A stretch of 64,000 nt of DNA from Microcystis elabens FACHB-917 (GCF_014698445.1 NZ_JACJSZ010000008.1:1-64000); one strand, 5' to 3'; numbered from the stretch's first letter, positions 33,853-44,355 are shown. The notes: generated by a model from the letters alone, not told the origin. Numbers and translations: made by a program.

Positions 33853-35412
33853 ATGGCTGCCACGGCCCTCCTGAGTGTGTCCGACAAGCGGGGCCTGGTG
33901 CCGCTGGCGGAGGGGCTGCTGGCCCAGGGTTTCGCCCTGCTCTCCAGCGGCGGCACCGCCGCGGCCCTGGCCGCCGCCGGCCTGCCGGTGACGAAGGTGG
34001 CGGAGCACACCGGCGCTCCGGAGATCCTCGGCGGCCGGGTCAAGACCCTCCATCCCCGCATCCACGGCGGCATCCTGGCCCGTCGGGATGACCCCGCCCA
34101 CCGTGCCGACCTGGAGGCCCAGGGGATCACGCCAATCGATGTGGTGGTGGTCAACCTCTATCCCTTCCGCGCCACCGTCGCCGACCCGGCCGTGAGCTGG
34201 GAGACGGCCATCGAGACCATCGACATCGGCGGCCCGGCCATGGTGCGCGCCGCCGCCAAGAACCACGCCGACGTGGCGGTGCTCACCGATCCCGACCAGT
34301 ACCCGGCGTTCCTGGCGGCCCTGGCGGCCGGCCAGGTCGACGCCACCCTGCGTCGCCAGCTCGCCCTGGCGGCCTTCGCCCACACCGCCGCCTACGACGC
34401 CGCCATCGCGGCCTGGATCGATGGCCGTCTTGCCGACGCGGACGGGGCCGAAGCCTCCGGTGAGCCCCTGCGGCTGGAGCTGCCCCTGCGGCAGGTGCTC
34501 CGCTACGGCGAGAATCCCCATCAGAGCGCTCGCTGGTTCGGACAGGCCGGCGTGGGGTGGGGGGCGGCCCGCCAGCTCCAGGGCAAGGAACTCAGCTACA
34601 ACAATCTGATCGACCTGGAGGCGGCCATCACCACCGTGGCGGCCTTCGGCTACGGCCCGGGCGCCGAGCCGGCGGCGGTTGTGATCAAGCACACCAACCC
34701 CTGCGGCGTCGCCATCGGCGGCGACGGCGCCGAGGCCCTGCTGCGGGCCCTGGATGCCGACCGGGTCTCGGCCTTCGGTGGCATCGTCGCCCTCAACGGG
34801 GCGGTGGATGGGGCAGCCGCCGAGCACCTGGCGGGGCTGTTCCTGGAATGCGTGGTGGCGCCCTCCTTTTCAGAGGCGGCCCACCGGCGGCTGGCGGCGA
34901 AGGCCAACCTGCGCCTGCTGGAGCTCGACCCCGGTGCCGTGGCGGGAGCAGCCGGAGCCCTGCAGCTGCGCAGCGTACTGGGGGGGGTGCTGGCCCAGCA
35001 GGCGGACGACGGCCCCGCCGATCCCGACGCCTGGCAGGTGGTGAGCGAGCGCCGGCCCGACGCCGACGAATGGCGGGATCTGCGCTTCGCCTGGCAGGTG
35101 GTGCGCCACGTGCGCTCCAACGCCATCCTGGTGGCCCGGGACGGCCGCAGCCTGGGGGTCGGGGCGGGCCAGATGAACCGGGTGGGCTCGGCCCGACTGG
35201 CCCTGGAGGCGGCCGGGGAGGCCGCCAGGGGTGCCGTCCTGGCCAGCGACGGCTTCTTCCCCTTCGACGACACCGTGCGGCTGGCGGCGGAGCACGGCAT
35301 CCGGGCGGTGATTCAACCCGGCGGCAGCAAGCGCGACGCCGATTCGATCGCCGCCTGCAATGCCAACGGCATGGTGATGGTGATCACCGGCCGGCGTCAC
35401 TTTCTGCACTGA
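33853..35412 (+). CDS. purH: Bifunctional AICAR transformylase/IMP cyclohydrolase
   Basis: This is a 519-residue enzyme for the last two steps of IMP synthesis. The N-terminal MGS-fold cyclohydrolase domain (about 1-190) shows ALLSVSDKRGLV, LLSSGGTA, and GGRVKTLHPRIHGGILARR. The C-terminal formyltransferase domain has VIKHTNPCGVA and RVGSARLALEAAG, and it ends near FPFDDTVRLAAEHGIRAVIQ. The length is standard and the start ATG is clear. Confidence 0.97.
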   Translation: MAATALLSVSDKRGLVPLAEGLLAQGFALLSSGGTAAALAAAGLPVTKVAEHTGAPEILGGRVKTLHPRIHGGILARRDDPAHRADLEAQGITPIDVVVVNLYPFRATVADPAVSWETAIETIDIGGPAMVRAAAKNHADVAVLTDPDQYPAFLAALAAGQVDATLRRQLALAAFAHTAAYDAAIAAWIDGRLADADGAEASGEPLRLELPLRQVLRYGENPHQSARWFGQAGVGWGAARQLQGKELSYNNLIDLEAAITTVAAFGYGPGAEPAAVVIKHTNPCGVAIGGDGAEALLRALDADRVSAFGGIVALNGAVDGAAAEHLAGLFLECVVAPSFSEAAHRRLAAKANLRLLELDPGAVAGAAGALQLRSVLGGVLAQQADDGPADPDAWQVVSERRPDADEWRDLRFAWQVVRHVRSNAILVARDGRSLGVGAGQMNRVGSARLALEAAGEAARGAVLASDGFFPFDDTVRLAAEHGIRAVIQPGGSKRDADSIAACNANGMVMVITGRRHFLH

Positions 35413-35479
35413 GGCCGCGGAGAGTTGTAACTTCGGAGCACTCACAGCCGGCCCCGGCCCGGTGGAGTTCCGACGCGCC

Positions 35480-35956
35480 ATGTTCGCCGCCCTGCCCGCC
35501 TCGCTCGCCTTCGGCCTCAACTTCGTCCATCCCCTGCTGATGTGGGTGCTGCTGGGTCTGGCGGGTTACGCCATGGTTCTGGGGATCAAGGCCAAGAAGA
35601 CACGGACGGCTTCCGCCGAGGACCGCAAGGAGCTGATCAAGGGCCAGTTCGCCAAACGCCATTTCCAGTTCGGCAGCCTCGTGCTGGCCCTGATGGTGCT
35701 CGGTTGCGTCGGCGGCATGGCCGTCACCTACATCAACAACGGCAAGCTGTTCGTCGGCCCGCACCTGCTGGTGGGCCTGGGCATGCTCTCGCTGATCGCC
35801 CTGGCGGCCTCCCTCTCGCCCCTGATGCAGGCAGGCAACCTGATCGCCCGCAAGGTGCACGTGGGGCTCAACATGACCCTCATGACCCTGTTCCTGTGGC
35901 AGGCCGTGAGCGGCATGCAGATCGTCAACAAGATCCTCACCGCCCCCACTCCCTGA
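35480..35956 (+). CDS. DUF4079 family membrane protein
   Basis: This is a protein of about 158 residues with four predicted membrane helices: LNFVHPLLMWVLLGLAGYAM, LVLALMVLGCVGGMAVTY, a GPHLLVGLGMLSLIALAA segment, and LNMTLMTLFLWQAVSGMQI. DUF4079 proteins occur in cyanobacteria and plastids and resemble small cytochrome b561-like folds; function is unknown. A GTG six codons upstream (35462) is an alternative start. Confidence 0.85.
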   Translation: MFAALPASLAFGLNFVHPLLMWVLLGLAGYAMVLGIKAKKTRTASAEDRKELIKGQFAKRHFQFGSLVLALMVLGCVGGMAVTYINNGKLFVGPHLLVGLGMLSLIALAASLSPLMQAGNLIARKVHVGLNMTLMTLFLWQAVSGMQIVNKILTAPTP

Positions 35957-35966
35957 GGACGAACCC

Positions 35967-36644
35967 TCAGAACTGGGCCCGGCGCCGGGGAGGACAGGGG
36001 ATGCCGTGACTGGCGTGGAAATCTTCCTGTACCTTCCAGGTGAGCCGGCGTGAGATCTGCCGCACGATCTGACGCAGCAGGTGGTCGCCGCTGCTCTGGA
36101 CCAGGTGCTCCGGGAGCAACGAGAGCATCGCCGGCAGGCGCAGCCACACGGCCAGGTCGAGCTGCCAGCGCACCAGGGTGTGGAGCATCACCCCATCCAC
36201 CTCCTCATGGGACACCTCGGAGCCGCTGGCCTCATCGAGCCGCAGGGAGGCCGCGAATTCGACGTCGTAGAGCCCCCGCAGGGCCGCGTCGGACTGGGGC
36301 AGGGGCACGGTGACGATGCGGTAGATGCCGGCGGCCTGGGGGAGCAGTTCGAGGCCGATGGTGGGCTCCACCTCGAAGCCGAAGTTGCCGAAGCGGCCGA
36401 GGGTCAGCACATAACCCTGGCTGCCGATGGGCTCCACCGTCATCGGGGCGGCGCAGCGGCGGAACCAGCCCTCATGACGGTCGAGGTAGGCGCCCACCAC
36501 GGCGGCCGGAGCCCGCATTTCCATCAAATCGGCGAAGGTGCTGGCGTAGCGGCGGATGGCAGGGTCCTGCCGGTCGCGCAGGCGTTCGACCGGGGTGGCC
36601 CCGGCGGCGTCGGCAGCCTGGTGCAGGGGGGAACCTGCCGCCAT
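35967..36644 (-). CDS. DUF1997 family protein
   Basis: This is a 225-residue soluble protein of a cyanobacterium/plastid family without known function. Visible are YASTFADLMEMRAPAAVV, GRFGNFGFEVEPTIGLEL, and a C-terminal region VRQISRRLTWKVQEDFHAS, which is the part I recognise most. It may be a START/SRPBCC-like lipid-binding fold, which is inference. It converges with DUF4079, ending 11 bases from it. Confidence 0.75.
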   Translation of the reverse strand: MAAGSPLHQAADAAGATPVERLRDRQDPAIRRYASTFADLMEMRAPAAVVGAYLDRHEGWFRRCAAPMTVEPIGSQGYVLTLGRFGNFGFEVEPTIGLELLPQAAGIYRIVTVPLPQSDAALRGLYDVEFAASLRLDEASGSEVSHEEVDGVMLHTLVRWQLDLAVWLRLPAMLSLLPEHLVQSSGDHLLRQIVRQISRRLTWKVQEDFHASHGIPCPPRRRAQF

Positions 36645-36765
36645 CGTGGTCTGGGGCGTGCGGTGGGTCAGAGGGGAACGGCCAGAAAGGACGGGGGTTC
36701 GGATCTCCCGGGCGGCCCTGGGGGGAGGAAAACCTTTCGTGAATGTAAAGCCACCCGTTCGGGGT

Positions 36766-37974
36766 TCACTCCTCGCTGAGGCCCACCAGCCGCTCGATCA
36801 CGTCCTCCACGACCCGGTCGGGGGTGGAGGCCCCGGAGGTGATGCCCACCCGCACCGGCCCCTGGGGGAGGAAGGGCTCCAGGGTCTCGAGCTCTCCCCC
36901 CAGGGGCTTGTGCTCGATCCGGTTGCCCGGTCCGATCCGCTCGGGGGTGTCGATGTGGAAGGAGCGGATGCCGCGGCTGACGGCGATCTCCTGCAGGTGG
37001 GTGGTGTTGGAGGAGTTGTAGCCGCCGATGACCACCATCAGGTCGAGAGGCTCGTCCACCAGGGCGAACATGGCGTCCTGGCGCTCCTGGGTGGCATCGC
37101 AGATGGTGTTGAAGGCCAGGAAGTGCTCGTCAAGCCCGGCGGAGCCGTAGCGCTGCATCATGGTGCGCTCGAACAGCCGGCCGATCTCCTCGGTCTCGCT
37201 CTTGAGCATGGTGGTCTGGTTGGCGACGCCCACCTGCACAAGGTCGCGGTCGGGATCGAACCCGGGGGAGCAGGCGTTGGCGAAGTGGGCCATGAAGGCT
37301 TCGCGATCGGTGGCCCCCTGGCCCCGCTCCAGGATGTAGTCGCTGACCATGCGGGCTTCGGCCAAGTCTAGCACCACCAGGTAGGTGCCGGCGAAGGAAC
37401 TCGTGGCCAGGGTCTCCTCGTGCTTCACCTTGCCGTGGATGATCGAGGTGAAGGCATGCTTCTTGTGCTTCTCGACGGTGTTCCACACCTTCGAGACCCA
37501 GGGGCAGGTGGTGTCGACGATGTGGCAGCCCCGCTCGTTGAGCAGCTGCATCTCCTGCACCGTGGCGCCGAAGGCCGGCAGGATCACCACGTCGCCGATG
37601 CCCACCTCGGAGAAGTCCTTGACGTCGTCGTCGACCGGGATGAAGCGCACGTCCATCTGGCGCAGATGGGCATTGACCGAGGGGTTGTGGATGATCTCGT
37701 TGGTGATCCAGATCCTCTCGCTGGGGTAGTGGCGGCGGGTCTCGTAGGCCATGGCCACGGCCCGCTCCACGCCCCAGCAGAAGCCGAAGGCCTCCGCCAG
37801 GCGGATCCGGAGGCGGCCACGCTGCAGCACGTGGCCGTTCTCCCTGAGGCTGGCGATCAGATTGCTCTGATAAGCCTGCTCGAGGCTGCCCGCGACCTCA
37901 TCGCCCAGGCCGAAGCCGCGGCGGTTGTAGCGATCCGAGTGGTGGAGGGAGCGCTTGAAGGCACGGGTGTCCAC
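36766..37974 (-). CDS. ispH: 4-hydroxy-3-methylbut-2-enyl diphosphate reductase
   Basis: This is a 402-residue iron-sulfur enzyme that ends the MEP isoprenoid pathway by making IPP and DMAPP. It is the longer cyanobacterium/plant form. The three cluster cysteines are visible in [22 protein letters not shown] and [20 protein letters not shown] and [10 protein letters not shown] are further family motifs. GTG at 37974 ([20 protein letters not shown]) matches the conserved cyanobacterial N-terminus and is taken as start; the frame upstream is not coding. Confidence 0.96.
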   Translation of the reverse strand: MDTRAFKRSLHHSDRYNRRGFGLGDEVAGSLEQAYQSNLIASLRENGHVLQRGRLRIRLAEAFGFCWGVERAVAMAYETRRHYPSERIWITNEIIHNPSVNAHLRQMDVRFIPVDDDVKDFSEVGIGDVVILPAFGATVQEMQLLNERGCHIVDTTCPWVSKVWNTVEKHKKHAFTSIIHGKVKHEETLATSSFAGTYLVVLDLAEARMVSDYILERGQGATDREAFMAHFANACSPGFDPDRDLVQVGVANQTTMLKSETEEIGRLFERTMMQRYGSAGLDEHFLAFNTICDATQERQDAMFALVDEPLDLMVVIGGYNSSNTTHLQEIAVSRGIRSFHIDTPERIGPGNRIEHKPLGGELETLEPFLPQGPVRVGITSGASTPDRVVEDVIERLVGLSEE

Positions 37975-38026
37975 AGGCAGGGTCCGGGTTGTGCTGACTC
38001 TATGGGGGTCGGCAGTGGGTCGGGCG

Positions 38027-38052
38027 AAAAAAACCGCGGCCAGGGCCGCGGT
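38027..38052 (-). terminator. Rho-independent terminator of the ammonium transporter gene
   Basis: A perfect 9-bp stem (ACCGCGGCC with its complement, 2-nt loop) is followed on the minus strand by seven Ts. It lies 26 bases past the transporter stop codon and also insulates the downstream ispH gene. Confidence 0.92.
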
Positions 38053-38077
38053 CGGATCCGGGAGCGGGCTCCAGGGG

Positions 38078-39592
38078 TCAGTTGGTGGAGGCGACGAAGT
38101 CGGGATAGGCCTCCATGGCGTGCTCGCTGATGTCGAGACCGACCAGCTCCTCCTTCTCGTGGACCCGGATGCCGCCGGTGAGGGCGCCGAGGATGCTCCA
38201 GAGGATCCAGGCGGTGATGATCGTGAAGATCGCGTAGGCGAAGACGCCCAGGAACTGCAGGCCCAGCTGGTTGAAGCCCTTGCCGAGGAGCAGACCGGCG
38301 TCCTTGTTGAACAGGCCCACGGCCAGGGTGCCCCAGATGCCGCCGACACCGTGGACGGAGAAGGCGCCGACGGGGTCGTCGATGCCGATCGAATCCATGA
38401 AGCTGACGGCGTAGACGACGATGGCGCCACCGATGAAGCCGACGACCCAGGCGGCCCACATGGGGAAGCCGTCGCAGCCGGCGGTGACGCCCACCAGGCC
38501 GGCCAGGATGCCGTTGATGGCCATGGTGAGGTCGGGCTTGCCGGAGTGGATCTGGGAGATCAGGGTGCCGGCGATGCCGCCGCCGGCGGCGCCCAGGGTG
38601 GTGGTGACGGCGATGTAGGGGACGGTTTCGTTCATGGCCAGGACGGAGCCCGGGTTGAAGCCGTACCAGCCGAGCCAGAGGATCAGGCAGCCGAGGGTAG
38701 CCAGGGCCAGGCTATGGCCGGGAATGGCCTGGGGCTTTGAGTCGACGTACTTGCCGATGCGGGGGCCGAGGATCATGGCGCCGACGACACCGGCCCAGGC
38801 GCCGACGGAATGGACCAGGGTGGATCCGGCGAAGTCGATGAAGCCGAGCTGGTTGAGCCAGCCGTTGGCGTTCCACTTCCAGCTGCCGGCGATCGGATAG
38901 ATGATGCCCACCAGGATCAGGGAGAAGATCACGAACTCCTTGAACTTGATGCGCTCGGCCACCAGACCGGAAACGATCGTGGCGGCGGTGCCAGCGAAGG
39001 CGGCCTGGAAGAGGAAGTCGACGCTGGGAACGAGCTTGCCTTCGGTCACCATCTCAGGGGTGACGGTGGGGTCGAAGAACAGGCCCTTGAATTGGATCCA
39101 GCCACCGGCGATCGAGTCGCCGTACATCAGGGAGTAGCCGATGAACCAGTAGGCCGTCACCGCCAGGGCGAAGACGATCAGGTTCTTGGCCAGGATGTTG
39201 ACGGCGTTCTTCTGGCGACAGAGGCCGGCCTCCACCATCGCGAAGCCGGCATTCATGAAGATCACCAGGAAGGCCGCGATGGCCAGCCAGAGGTTGTTGA
39301 TCAGGAAGGCGGGGGTGAGCTCAGGCAGTTCGGCCGCGTGGGCCGAAAGGTTGAACACGCCCAGGATGAACAGCGCCAGAGGCACACAGGCAAACCAGGT
39401 CAGGCCCGCTCGTGAGGAGAGACCACGAACCTTGCGCAAGAGCAGGGCCGGAGCCTCCAGCAGACTGGTCTCGCTGAGGCTTCTCGGCGGTCGAACCTTG
39501 TGCGGGTGACTTGAATCAATCATGGGAACGTGGTGAAGAGAACGTTCGACTTCTGACGCCGGAGCAGGCATCAACAAGCCTCGACTATCCAT
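38078..39592 (-). CDS. amt: Ammonium transporter, Amt family
   Basis: This is a protein of about 504 residues with eleven to twelve hydrophobic segments of the Amt/MEP/Rh fold, conducting ammonium across the cytoplasmic membrane. Motifs include [37 protein letters not shown] (pore His), [10 protein letters not shown] and [13 protein letters not shown] (second pore His). ATG 39592 is preferred because AGGAG sits about 7 bases upstream. About 65 residues then precede a signal-peptide-like segment ending NLSAHA, so an internal start such as MIDSSHP is possible. Nitrogen control is expected, but I could not find a convincing NtcA box. It has its own terminator. Confidence 0.95.
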   Translation of the reverse strand: MDSRGLLMPAPASEVERSLHHVPMIDSSHPHKVRPPRSLSETSLLEAPALLLRKVRGLSSRAGLTWFACVPLALFILGVFNLSAHAAELPELTPAFLINNLWLAIAAFLVIFMNAGFAMVEAGLCRQKNAVNILAKNLIVFALAVTAYWFIGYSLMYGDSIAGGWIQFKGLFFDPTVTPEMVTEGKLVPSVDFLFQAAFAGTAATIVSGLVAERIKFKEFVIFSLILVGIIYPIAGSWKWNANGWLNQLGFIDFAGSTLVHSVGAWAGVVGAMILGPRIGKYVDSKPQAIPGHSLALATLGCLILWLGWYGFNPGSVLAMNETVPYIAVTTTLGAAGGGIAGTLISQIHSGKPDLTMAINGILAGLVGVTAGCDGFPMWAAWVVGFIGGAIVVYAVSFMDSIGIDDPVGAFSVHGVGGIWGTLAVGLFNKDAGLLLGKGFNQLGLQFLGVFAYAIFTIITAWILWSILGALTGGIRVHEKEELVGLDISEHAMEAYPDFVASTN

Positions 39593-39786
39593 GACGGACT
39601 CCTGTTCCAATGTCTGATTCGCTACCAAATGAAGCCGAGACCCCCCGCGACGGTCGGCGGCCCCGGACCGGGCTCGACCTTAAAAAATGTAGAGAGTTTG
39701 CACAAACGTTCAGAATGAACAGTATCGAGGCGCTAGAAATGCATCAGGGAGGTCTAAGTGGCTTCCCTGCCTTCGCCTCTGTCGCC

Positions 39787-39981
39787 ATGGCCCGTTCCGC
39801 CCTCTGCTATCGCGGTCTCTCCTACGACCACGCCCACGACGAGCTCCCCTCGCCCGCCCCGATCGACCACGTCTACCGCGGCCATCACTACGACGCGCCG
39901 CTGCGGCACCAGCCGTCCCCGGTGGATGAGGGCCTCGATCTCGTCTATCGCGGCACCCACTACCACCATCACCACGCCTGA
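39787..39981 (+). CDS. DUF4278 domain-containing small protein
   Basis: This is a 64-residue protein. Its three YRG-x-x-Y units (CYRGLSY, VYRGHHY, VYRGTHY) are the mark of DUF4278, a small cyanobacterial family of unknown function. The C-terminus is His-rich (HYHHHHA), which could bind metal. ATG 39787 is preferred; the longer frame from 39610 reads through the promoter region of the divergent transporter. It overlaps the convergent sfsA gene by 13 bases. Confidence 0.75.
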   Translation: MARSALCYRGLSYDHAHDELPSPAPIDHVYRGHHYDAPLRHQPSPVDEGLDLVYRGTHYHHHHA

Positions 39982-40727
39982 GCGGCCAGGCCCAGCCACG
40001 TCACTGACGTCGCCTCGAAGCGGTAACGGCAGGGGAGCACCTCCACCCCGGCCGCGGCAGCGGCCCTGAACAGCTCCCCGTAGCGGGGGTCGGCGCTGTC
40101 CCCCGGCGCGAAGCGCGTCACGTCACCGCGGCTCAGGCAGGGCACCAGCACCGCCCGGGCTGCCGGCACCAGGGCGGTGAGCTCCACCAGGTGCTTCTGA
40201 CCCCGTTCCGTGACCGTGTCGGGGAACAGGGCCAGGTCGCCGTCGCTCCAGGTGGTGTTCTTCACCTCCACGTAGATCGGCCGGGGATCGGCGGCGCCCT
40301 CCGCCGGTGTCAGCAGCAGATCGATCCGGCTGCGGCGCCCCTCGCCGTAGGGCACCTCGGCCCGGATGCCGGCGATCGGGCCCAGCCAGGGCTCCAGGCA
40401 TCCCGCCTCGATCGTGGCCCGCACCAGCCGGTTGGGCAGCGCCGTGTTGACCCCCACCCAGACCGGACGGCCTCCATGGCCGGGCACTTCGGCCTGCTCC
40501 CAGGTCCAGGCCAGCTTGCGGCTGGGTGAGGGATCGTGGCGCAGACGCACACGACCGCCCGGCAGCAGCACGCCGGTCATCGGCCCGGTGTTGGGGCAGT
40601 GGGCCGTCACCGTCATGCCCTCATCCAGGGCCACATCGGCCAGGAAGCGCTTGTAGCGCTTCAGCAGCACCCCTTCCACCAGCGGACCGGTGGACAGCAC
40701 GGACACGGCAACGGTCGCTGGGGCCAT
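39969..40727 (-). CDS. sfsA: SfsA family protein (DNA/RNA nuclease, sugar fermentation stimulation)
   Basis: This is a 252-residue protein. The N-terminal OB-like part has LVEGVLLKRYKRFLADV and HCPNTGPMTG. The C-terminal restriction-endonuclease-like part has SRIDLLLT, YVEVKNTTW (catalytic Glu/Lys), FPDTVTERGQKHLVEL. SfsA was first linked to maltose metabolism in E. coli and is a predicted sugar-responsive DNA-binding or nuclease protein. It is divergent from murJ. Confidence 0.93.
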   Translation of the reverse strand: MAPATVAVSVLSTGPLVEGVLLKRYKRFLADVALDEGMTVTAHCPNTGPMTGVLLPGGRVRLRHDPSPSRKLAWTWEQAEVPGHGGRPVWVGVNTALPNRLVRATIEAGCLEPWLGPIAGIRAEVPYGEGRRSRIDLLLTPAEGAADPRPIYVEVKNTTWSDGDLALFPDTVTERGQKHLVELTALVPAARAVLVPCLSRGDVTRFAPGDSADPRYGELFRAAAAAGVEVLPCRYRFEATSVTWLGLAAQAW

Positions 40728-40792
40728 GGATCGGGTGCCCGGGGGTAGCCGGCCATACTGCCGTGCGTTCCGATGGGCAATCCACTGCCGCC

Positions 40793-42397
40793 ATGGCCCG
40801 ATCCCTGCGCCGGATTGCCCTGATCGTGGGGGTGGCCACGGCCCTCAGCAAGGTCGCCGGTCTGCTGCGCCAGCAGGTGATCGCCGCCGCCTTCGGCGTG
40901 GGTGCCGCCTACGACGCCTACAACTACGCCTACGTGCTGCCTGGGTTCCTGCTGATCCTGCTCGGCGGCATCAACGGCCCGTTCCACAGCGCCATGGTCA
41001 GCGTCCTGGCCCGGCGGCCGCGGCATGAGGGCGCCCATGTCCTGGCCAGCATCAACACCCTCGTGGGGGCCGGGCTGATCGTCGTCACCCTGCTGCTGCT
41101 GGTGGCCGCCGATCCGCTCATCGATCTGGTGGGTCCGAGCCTCGATCCAGAGCGCCACGCCCTGGCGGTGCTGCAGCTGCGCTGGATGGCGCCGATGGCC
41201 CTGTTCGCCGGCCTGATCGGCCTCGGCTTCGGCGCCCTCAACGCCGCCGACGTGTTCTGGCTGCCCTCGGTGAGCCCCCTGCTCTCCAGCGTCGCCGTGA
41301 TCGGCGGCATCGGCCTGCTCTGGTGGCAGCTGGGCAGCGGCATCACCCTGCCGGCCGCCACGGTGATCGGGGGCGTGGTGCTGGCCGCCAGCACGACGGT
41401 GGGGGCGATCCTGCAATGGCTGATCCAGCTGCCGGCCCTGGCGAAGGAGGGCCTCAACCGCCTCCAGCTGGTGTGGGACTGGCGCGATCCTGGCGTGCGC
41501 GAGGTGCTGCAGGTGATGGGTCCGGCCACCCTCTCCTCGGGCATGCTGCAGATCAACGTGTTCGTGTCGCTGTTCTTCGCCTCCGGGATGCCGGCGGCGG
41601 CGGCGGGCCTGGGCTACGCCAACCTGCTGGTGCAGACCCCCCTGGGCCTGCTCTCCAATGTGCTGCTGGTGCCCCTGCTGCCCGTGTACGCCCGCCTCAC
41701 GGCGCCGGAGGACCGGCCCGAACTGGTGGCCCGCATCCGCCAGGGCCTGATGCTCTCCAACGCCACCATGCTGCCCCTGGGGGCGCTGATGGTGGCCCTG
41801 GCGGTGCCGATCGTGGCCCTCATCTATCAGCGCGGCGCCTTCGACCGCGGCGCCGCCGACCTGGTGGGCCAGCTGCTGATGGCCTACGGGATCGGCATGC
41901 CGGCCTACCTGGGCCGCGACGTGCTGGTGCGGGTCTTCTATGCCCTCGGCGACGGCAACACCCCCTTCCGCTGGTCCGTGGCCGGCATCGGCCTCAACGC
42001 GCTCTTCTGCTGGGCCTTCACCGGCGGCCCCACCCCGGCGTGGGGCCTCCAGCTGCCCATGCTCAACGCCGGCGCCGCGGGGCTGGTGCTGGCCACCGTG
42101 GCTGTGAACCTGATCACCTGCACCGGCCTGCTGCTGGCCCTGAGCCGCCGGCTGGGGGGTCTGCCCCTGCGGCCCTGGGCCGCCGACAGCGGCAAGCTGC
42201 TGCTGGCCGCCCTGGCCGGCGGGGCAGCCTGCTGGTGGCTCTCGCAGGCGGTGGCCTGGCCCCCGGGCCTGGGGGGTCTGCTGCTCCAGAACACGAGCTG
42301 CGCCGCCATGGCGGTGGGCCTCTACGGCCTGCTGGCCAGCCTGGCCGGCGTGCCCGAGGCCGGTCAGCTGCTGCGGATGGTGCGCCGCCGGGCCTGA
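40793..42397 (+). CDS. murJ: Lipid II flippase MurJ
   Basis: This is a 534-residue MOP-superfamily membrane protein with about 14 hydrophobic helices, which moves lipid II across the cytoplasmic membrane for peptidoglycan synthesis. Family landmarks are SKVAGLLRQQVIAAAFGVG near the N-terminus, LLLVPLLPVYARLT, IYQRGAFD, and RVFYALGDGNTPF. ATG 40793 directly precedes ARSLRRIALIVG, and earlier in-frame starts overlap sfsA promoter sequence. No terminator is evident before the decayed transposase that follows. Confidence 0.95.
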   Translation: MARSLRRIALIVGVATALSKVAGLLRQQVIAAAFGVGAAYDAYNYAYVLPGFLLILLGGINGPFHSAMVSVLARRPRHEGAHVLASINTLVGAGLIVVTLLLLVAADPLIDLVGPSLDPERHALAVLQLRWMAPMALFAGLIGLGFGALNAADVFWLPSVSPLLSSVAVIGGIGLLWWQLGSGITLPAATVIGGVVLAASTTVGAILQWLIQLPALAKEGLNRLQLVWDWRDPGVREVLQVMGPATLSSGMLQINVFVSLFFASGMPAAAAGLGYANLLVQTPLGLLSNVLLVPLLPVYARLTAPEDRPELVARIRQGLMLSNATMLPLGALMVALAVPIVALIYQRGAFDRGAADLVGQLLMAYGIGMPAYLGRDVLVRVFYALGDGNTPFRWSVAGIGLNALFCWAFTGGPTPAWGLQLPMLNAGAAGLVLATVAVNLITCTGLLLALSRRLGGLPLRPWAADSGKLLLAALAGGAACWWLSQAVAWPPGLGGLLLQNTSCAAMAVGLYGLLASLAGVPEAGQLLRMVRRRA

Positions 42398-42490
42398 GCC
42401 GATCGCTCCGGGCTAGGAACCTGTCGTGCACAGACCAGCGCCCAAGCGCTCCACAGCCGCTCCGAATCTGCCCAAACCACTGGGGCTGCA

Positions 42491-43651
42491 ATGGTTTTCA
42501 GCAGGATCATGGGCATGGTCAAGCCCAAATCCCTCCGGCCCTGGAATCCCGATCTGACGCGGCTCTTCCCGCCCTCACCCTTGGAATGGATTGCCGGAGA
42601 TTCAATTGGTGTTTTTCCCTCTGGGTCTGAGCGCTGAGCTCGATCTCAAGGTCATTCACGCCGTCTGTCGTCTAACGGCAGCAAGATCCGCGTGAAGAAG
42701 AGGGCTTACGCCCCCGGAATGATGGTGCTCCTGCTTCCGTACGCCTACGGCATCGGGTTGAGCAGTTCCCGCAAGATCGTGAAGGCCTGCTGGGAAGAAG
42801 CCGCGTTCCGGGTGCTCACCGGCAACCAGCAACCGGACCACAGCCGGATCAACGACTTCCGCCGTCGTCATCTCGATGCCCTGGCTGGACTGGTTGTTCA
42901 GGCCATGCGGCTCCGCCAGACGGCGGGGCTGGTGAAGCTGGGCCATGTCGCCCTGGATGACACCAAGGTGAAAGCCCGTGCCAGCCAACACAAGGCTATG
43001 GGCCACGAGCGGATGCTTCAGCCCAGAGGGCTTCTGCGAAGCAGTGGAGCGAGCGGCAGCTGGAGGGCGAGATGCGTTCGCTGCTGCGCAAAACCGAGAT
43101 CATCGATGCCCAGGAGGACGGGCAGCACGGCAAGGGCAAGCGGGGCGACGAGCTGCCTCCAGAGCTGCGGCGCCGCAAACGCCATCACGCCGCGCTCGTG
43201 GTCCCCACAGGCGAGCGGAGGACGCTCAGAGGCTGGCGATCGGGACCTCCCAGACGAGAGGCCTGGTATCACCAATCCTCAGTTCGGGGAGCAATCGGCT
43301 GGCGATGCCGAGCCGCCACCTTGGAAGCCTGCCGGGAGAAGGAGCTCAACGCCTAAATCTCCACCAGCCAGCGGGAGCATGGCCAGCGGCCCAGGCCATC
43401 CCGGGGACCAGCGCCCAGAGATCCTGATGCCCGGGGCCGAATGGATCGGAAGCTCAGATCTAAGGCCGGCCAGGCGATCTACGCCTTGCGCAAGACGATC
43501 TTGGAGCCCATGTCCGGTCAGATCAAAGGCGCCAGGGGCCTGGATCACTTCCGATGGCGCGGCCTGGGGAAATGGGAACGGGATAGGGGCGCTGATGGCC
43601 ACCACCCACAACCTGCTCAAGCTGTTCCGGGCATCGATGGCCACTGTCTGA
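42491..43651 (+). pseudogene. Decayed IS1182-like transposase
   Basis: Fragments of one transposase appear in order in different frames. RPWNPDLTRLFPPSPLEW is followed by a frame break and FFPLGLSAELDLKVIHAV. A third frame then gives YAPGMMVLLLPYAYGIGLSS and NDFRRRHLDALAGLV. Later come PMSGQIKGARGLDHFRWRG and, in another frame, ATTHNLLKLFRAS at the end. Several frameshifts and a lost central part make it inactive. IS1182 elements encode one DDE transposase of about 450-550 residues. No clear terminal inverted repeats were found. It lies between murJ and a damaged glyoxalase gene. Confidence 0.8.
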
Positions 43652-43697
43652 GTCCAGTTCGGCAGGCTGTGATTGGCCATACCTGAATCCAAGGGAC

Positions 43698-44189
43698 CTA
43701 ACCACGGCGTCTTGCCCTGGCAGCAATGTGCGACACGCTTCCATGCGGCCGAGCCCCCCTTCCATTCCGCCAGCTCCACGGTGATGCCCCCGGACCCCGC
43801 AGAAACACCAGTTTGCGGTGATGAAAGTCCATCACCGCGTTGCGCAGCTGGACACCCCCGGCCTGCAGCCGAGCCACCGTGGCCTCCAGGTCGTCGACGG
43901 CGAAGCAGATGTGGTCGAAGCCCACCCGGGCCAGGTTGTCCATGGCCGGCTCGGGAAGGGGTTCGAGGTGGCGGTAGTGCAGCAGCTGCACCTCCAGGCG
44001 CGGCATCGCCCCGGCCAGCACGAGGGTCACGTGGTCGGCCTCGATGCCCTCCACCCCCATGTATTGGGCGAACTGGGGCCCGCTGATCACCACGGCCTTG
44101 TCCTCGACGAAGCCCAGCAGGGCGAAGAAGTGCCGGGCCGCCGCCAGGTCGCGCACGACGACGGTGACGTGGTCGAAATGGCGGAGCAT
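43698..44189 (-). pseudogene. Glyoxalase/VOC family protein with frameshifted C-terminus
   Basis: ATG 44189 opens a vicinal-oxygen-chelate (VOC) domain: LRHFDHVTVVVRDLAAARHF, EVQLLHY and FDHICFAVDDLEATV. The domain reads well to VFLRGPG, where a run of five Cs at 43787-43791 shifts the frame; adding one base restores GGITVELAEW, the expected last strand with its metal-binding Glu. The corrected frame then runs on toward the decayed transposase without an obvious natural stop, so the 3' end may have been cut by that element. VOC proteins bind a divalent metal and isomerise or cleave small molecules; the substrate is unknown. Confidence 0.7.
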
Positions 44190-44355
44190 GGGTGCCTCCT
44201 GGCTGCGCTGATGGCCGAAGGCCGTTGACATGAGCATCCATGGACAGCCCGATTCTGGCGGTGCCAGGCGCCACACGGCACGGGGCCCGGACGGTGCCTG
44301 CCCCCCCACCCGTGGATCCCAGCGGCCAGAGTGAGGGCCACTTCCGGCCGGCACC

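Noticed and set aside
39600-39720. NtcA-like site upstream of the ammonium transporter
   Set aside because: The closest match has GTG-N9-TAC instead of GTA-N8-TAC, so spacing and bases do not fit.
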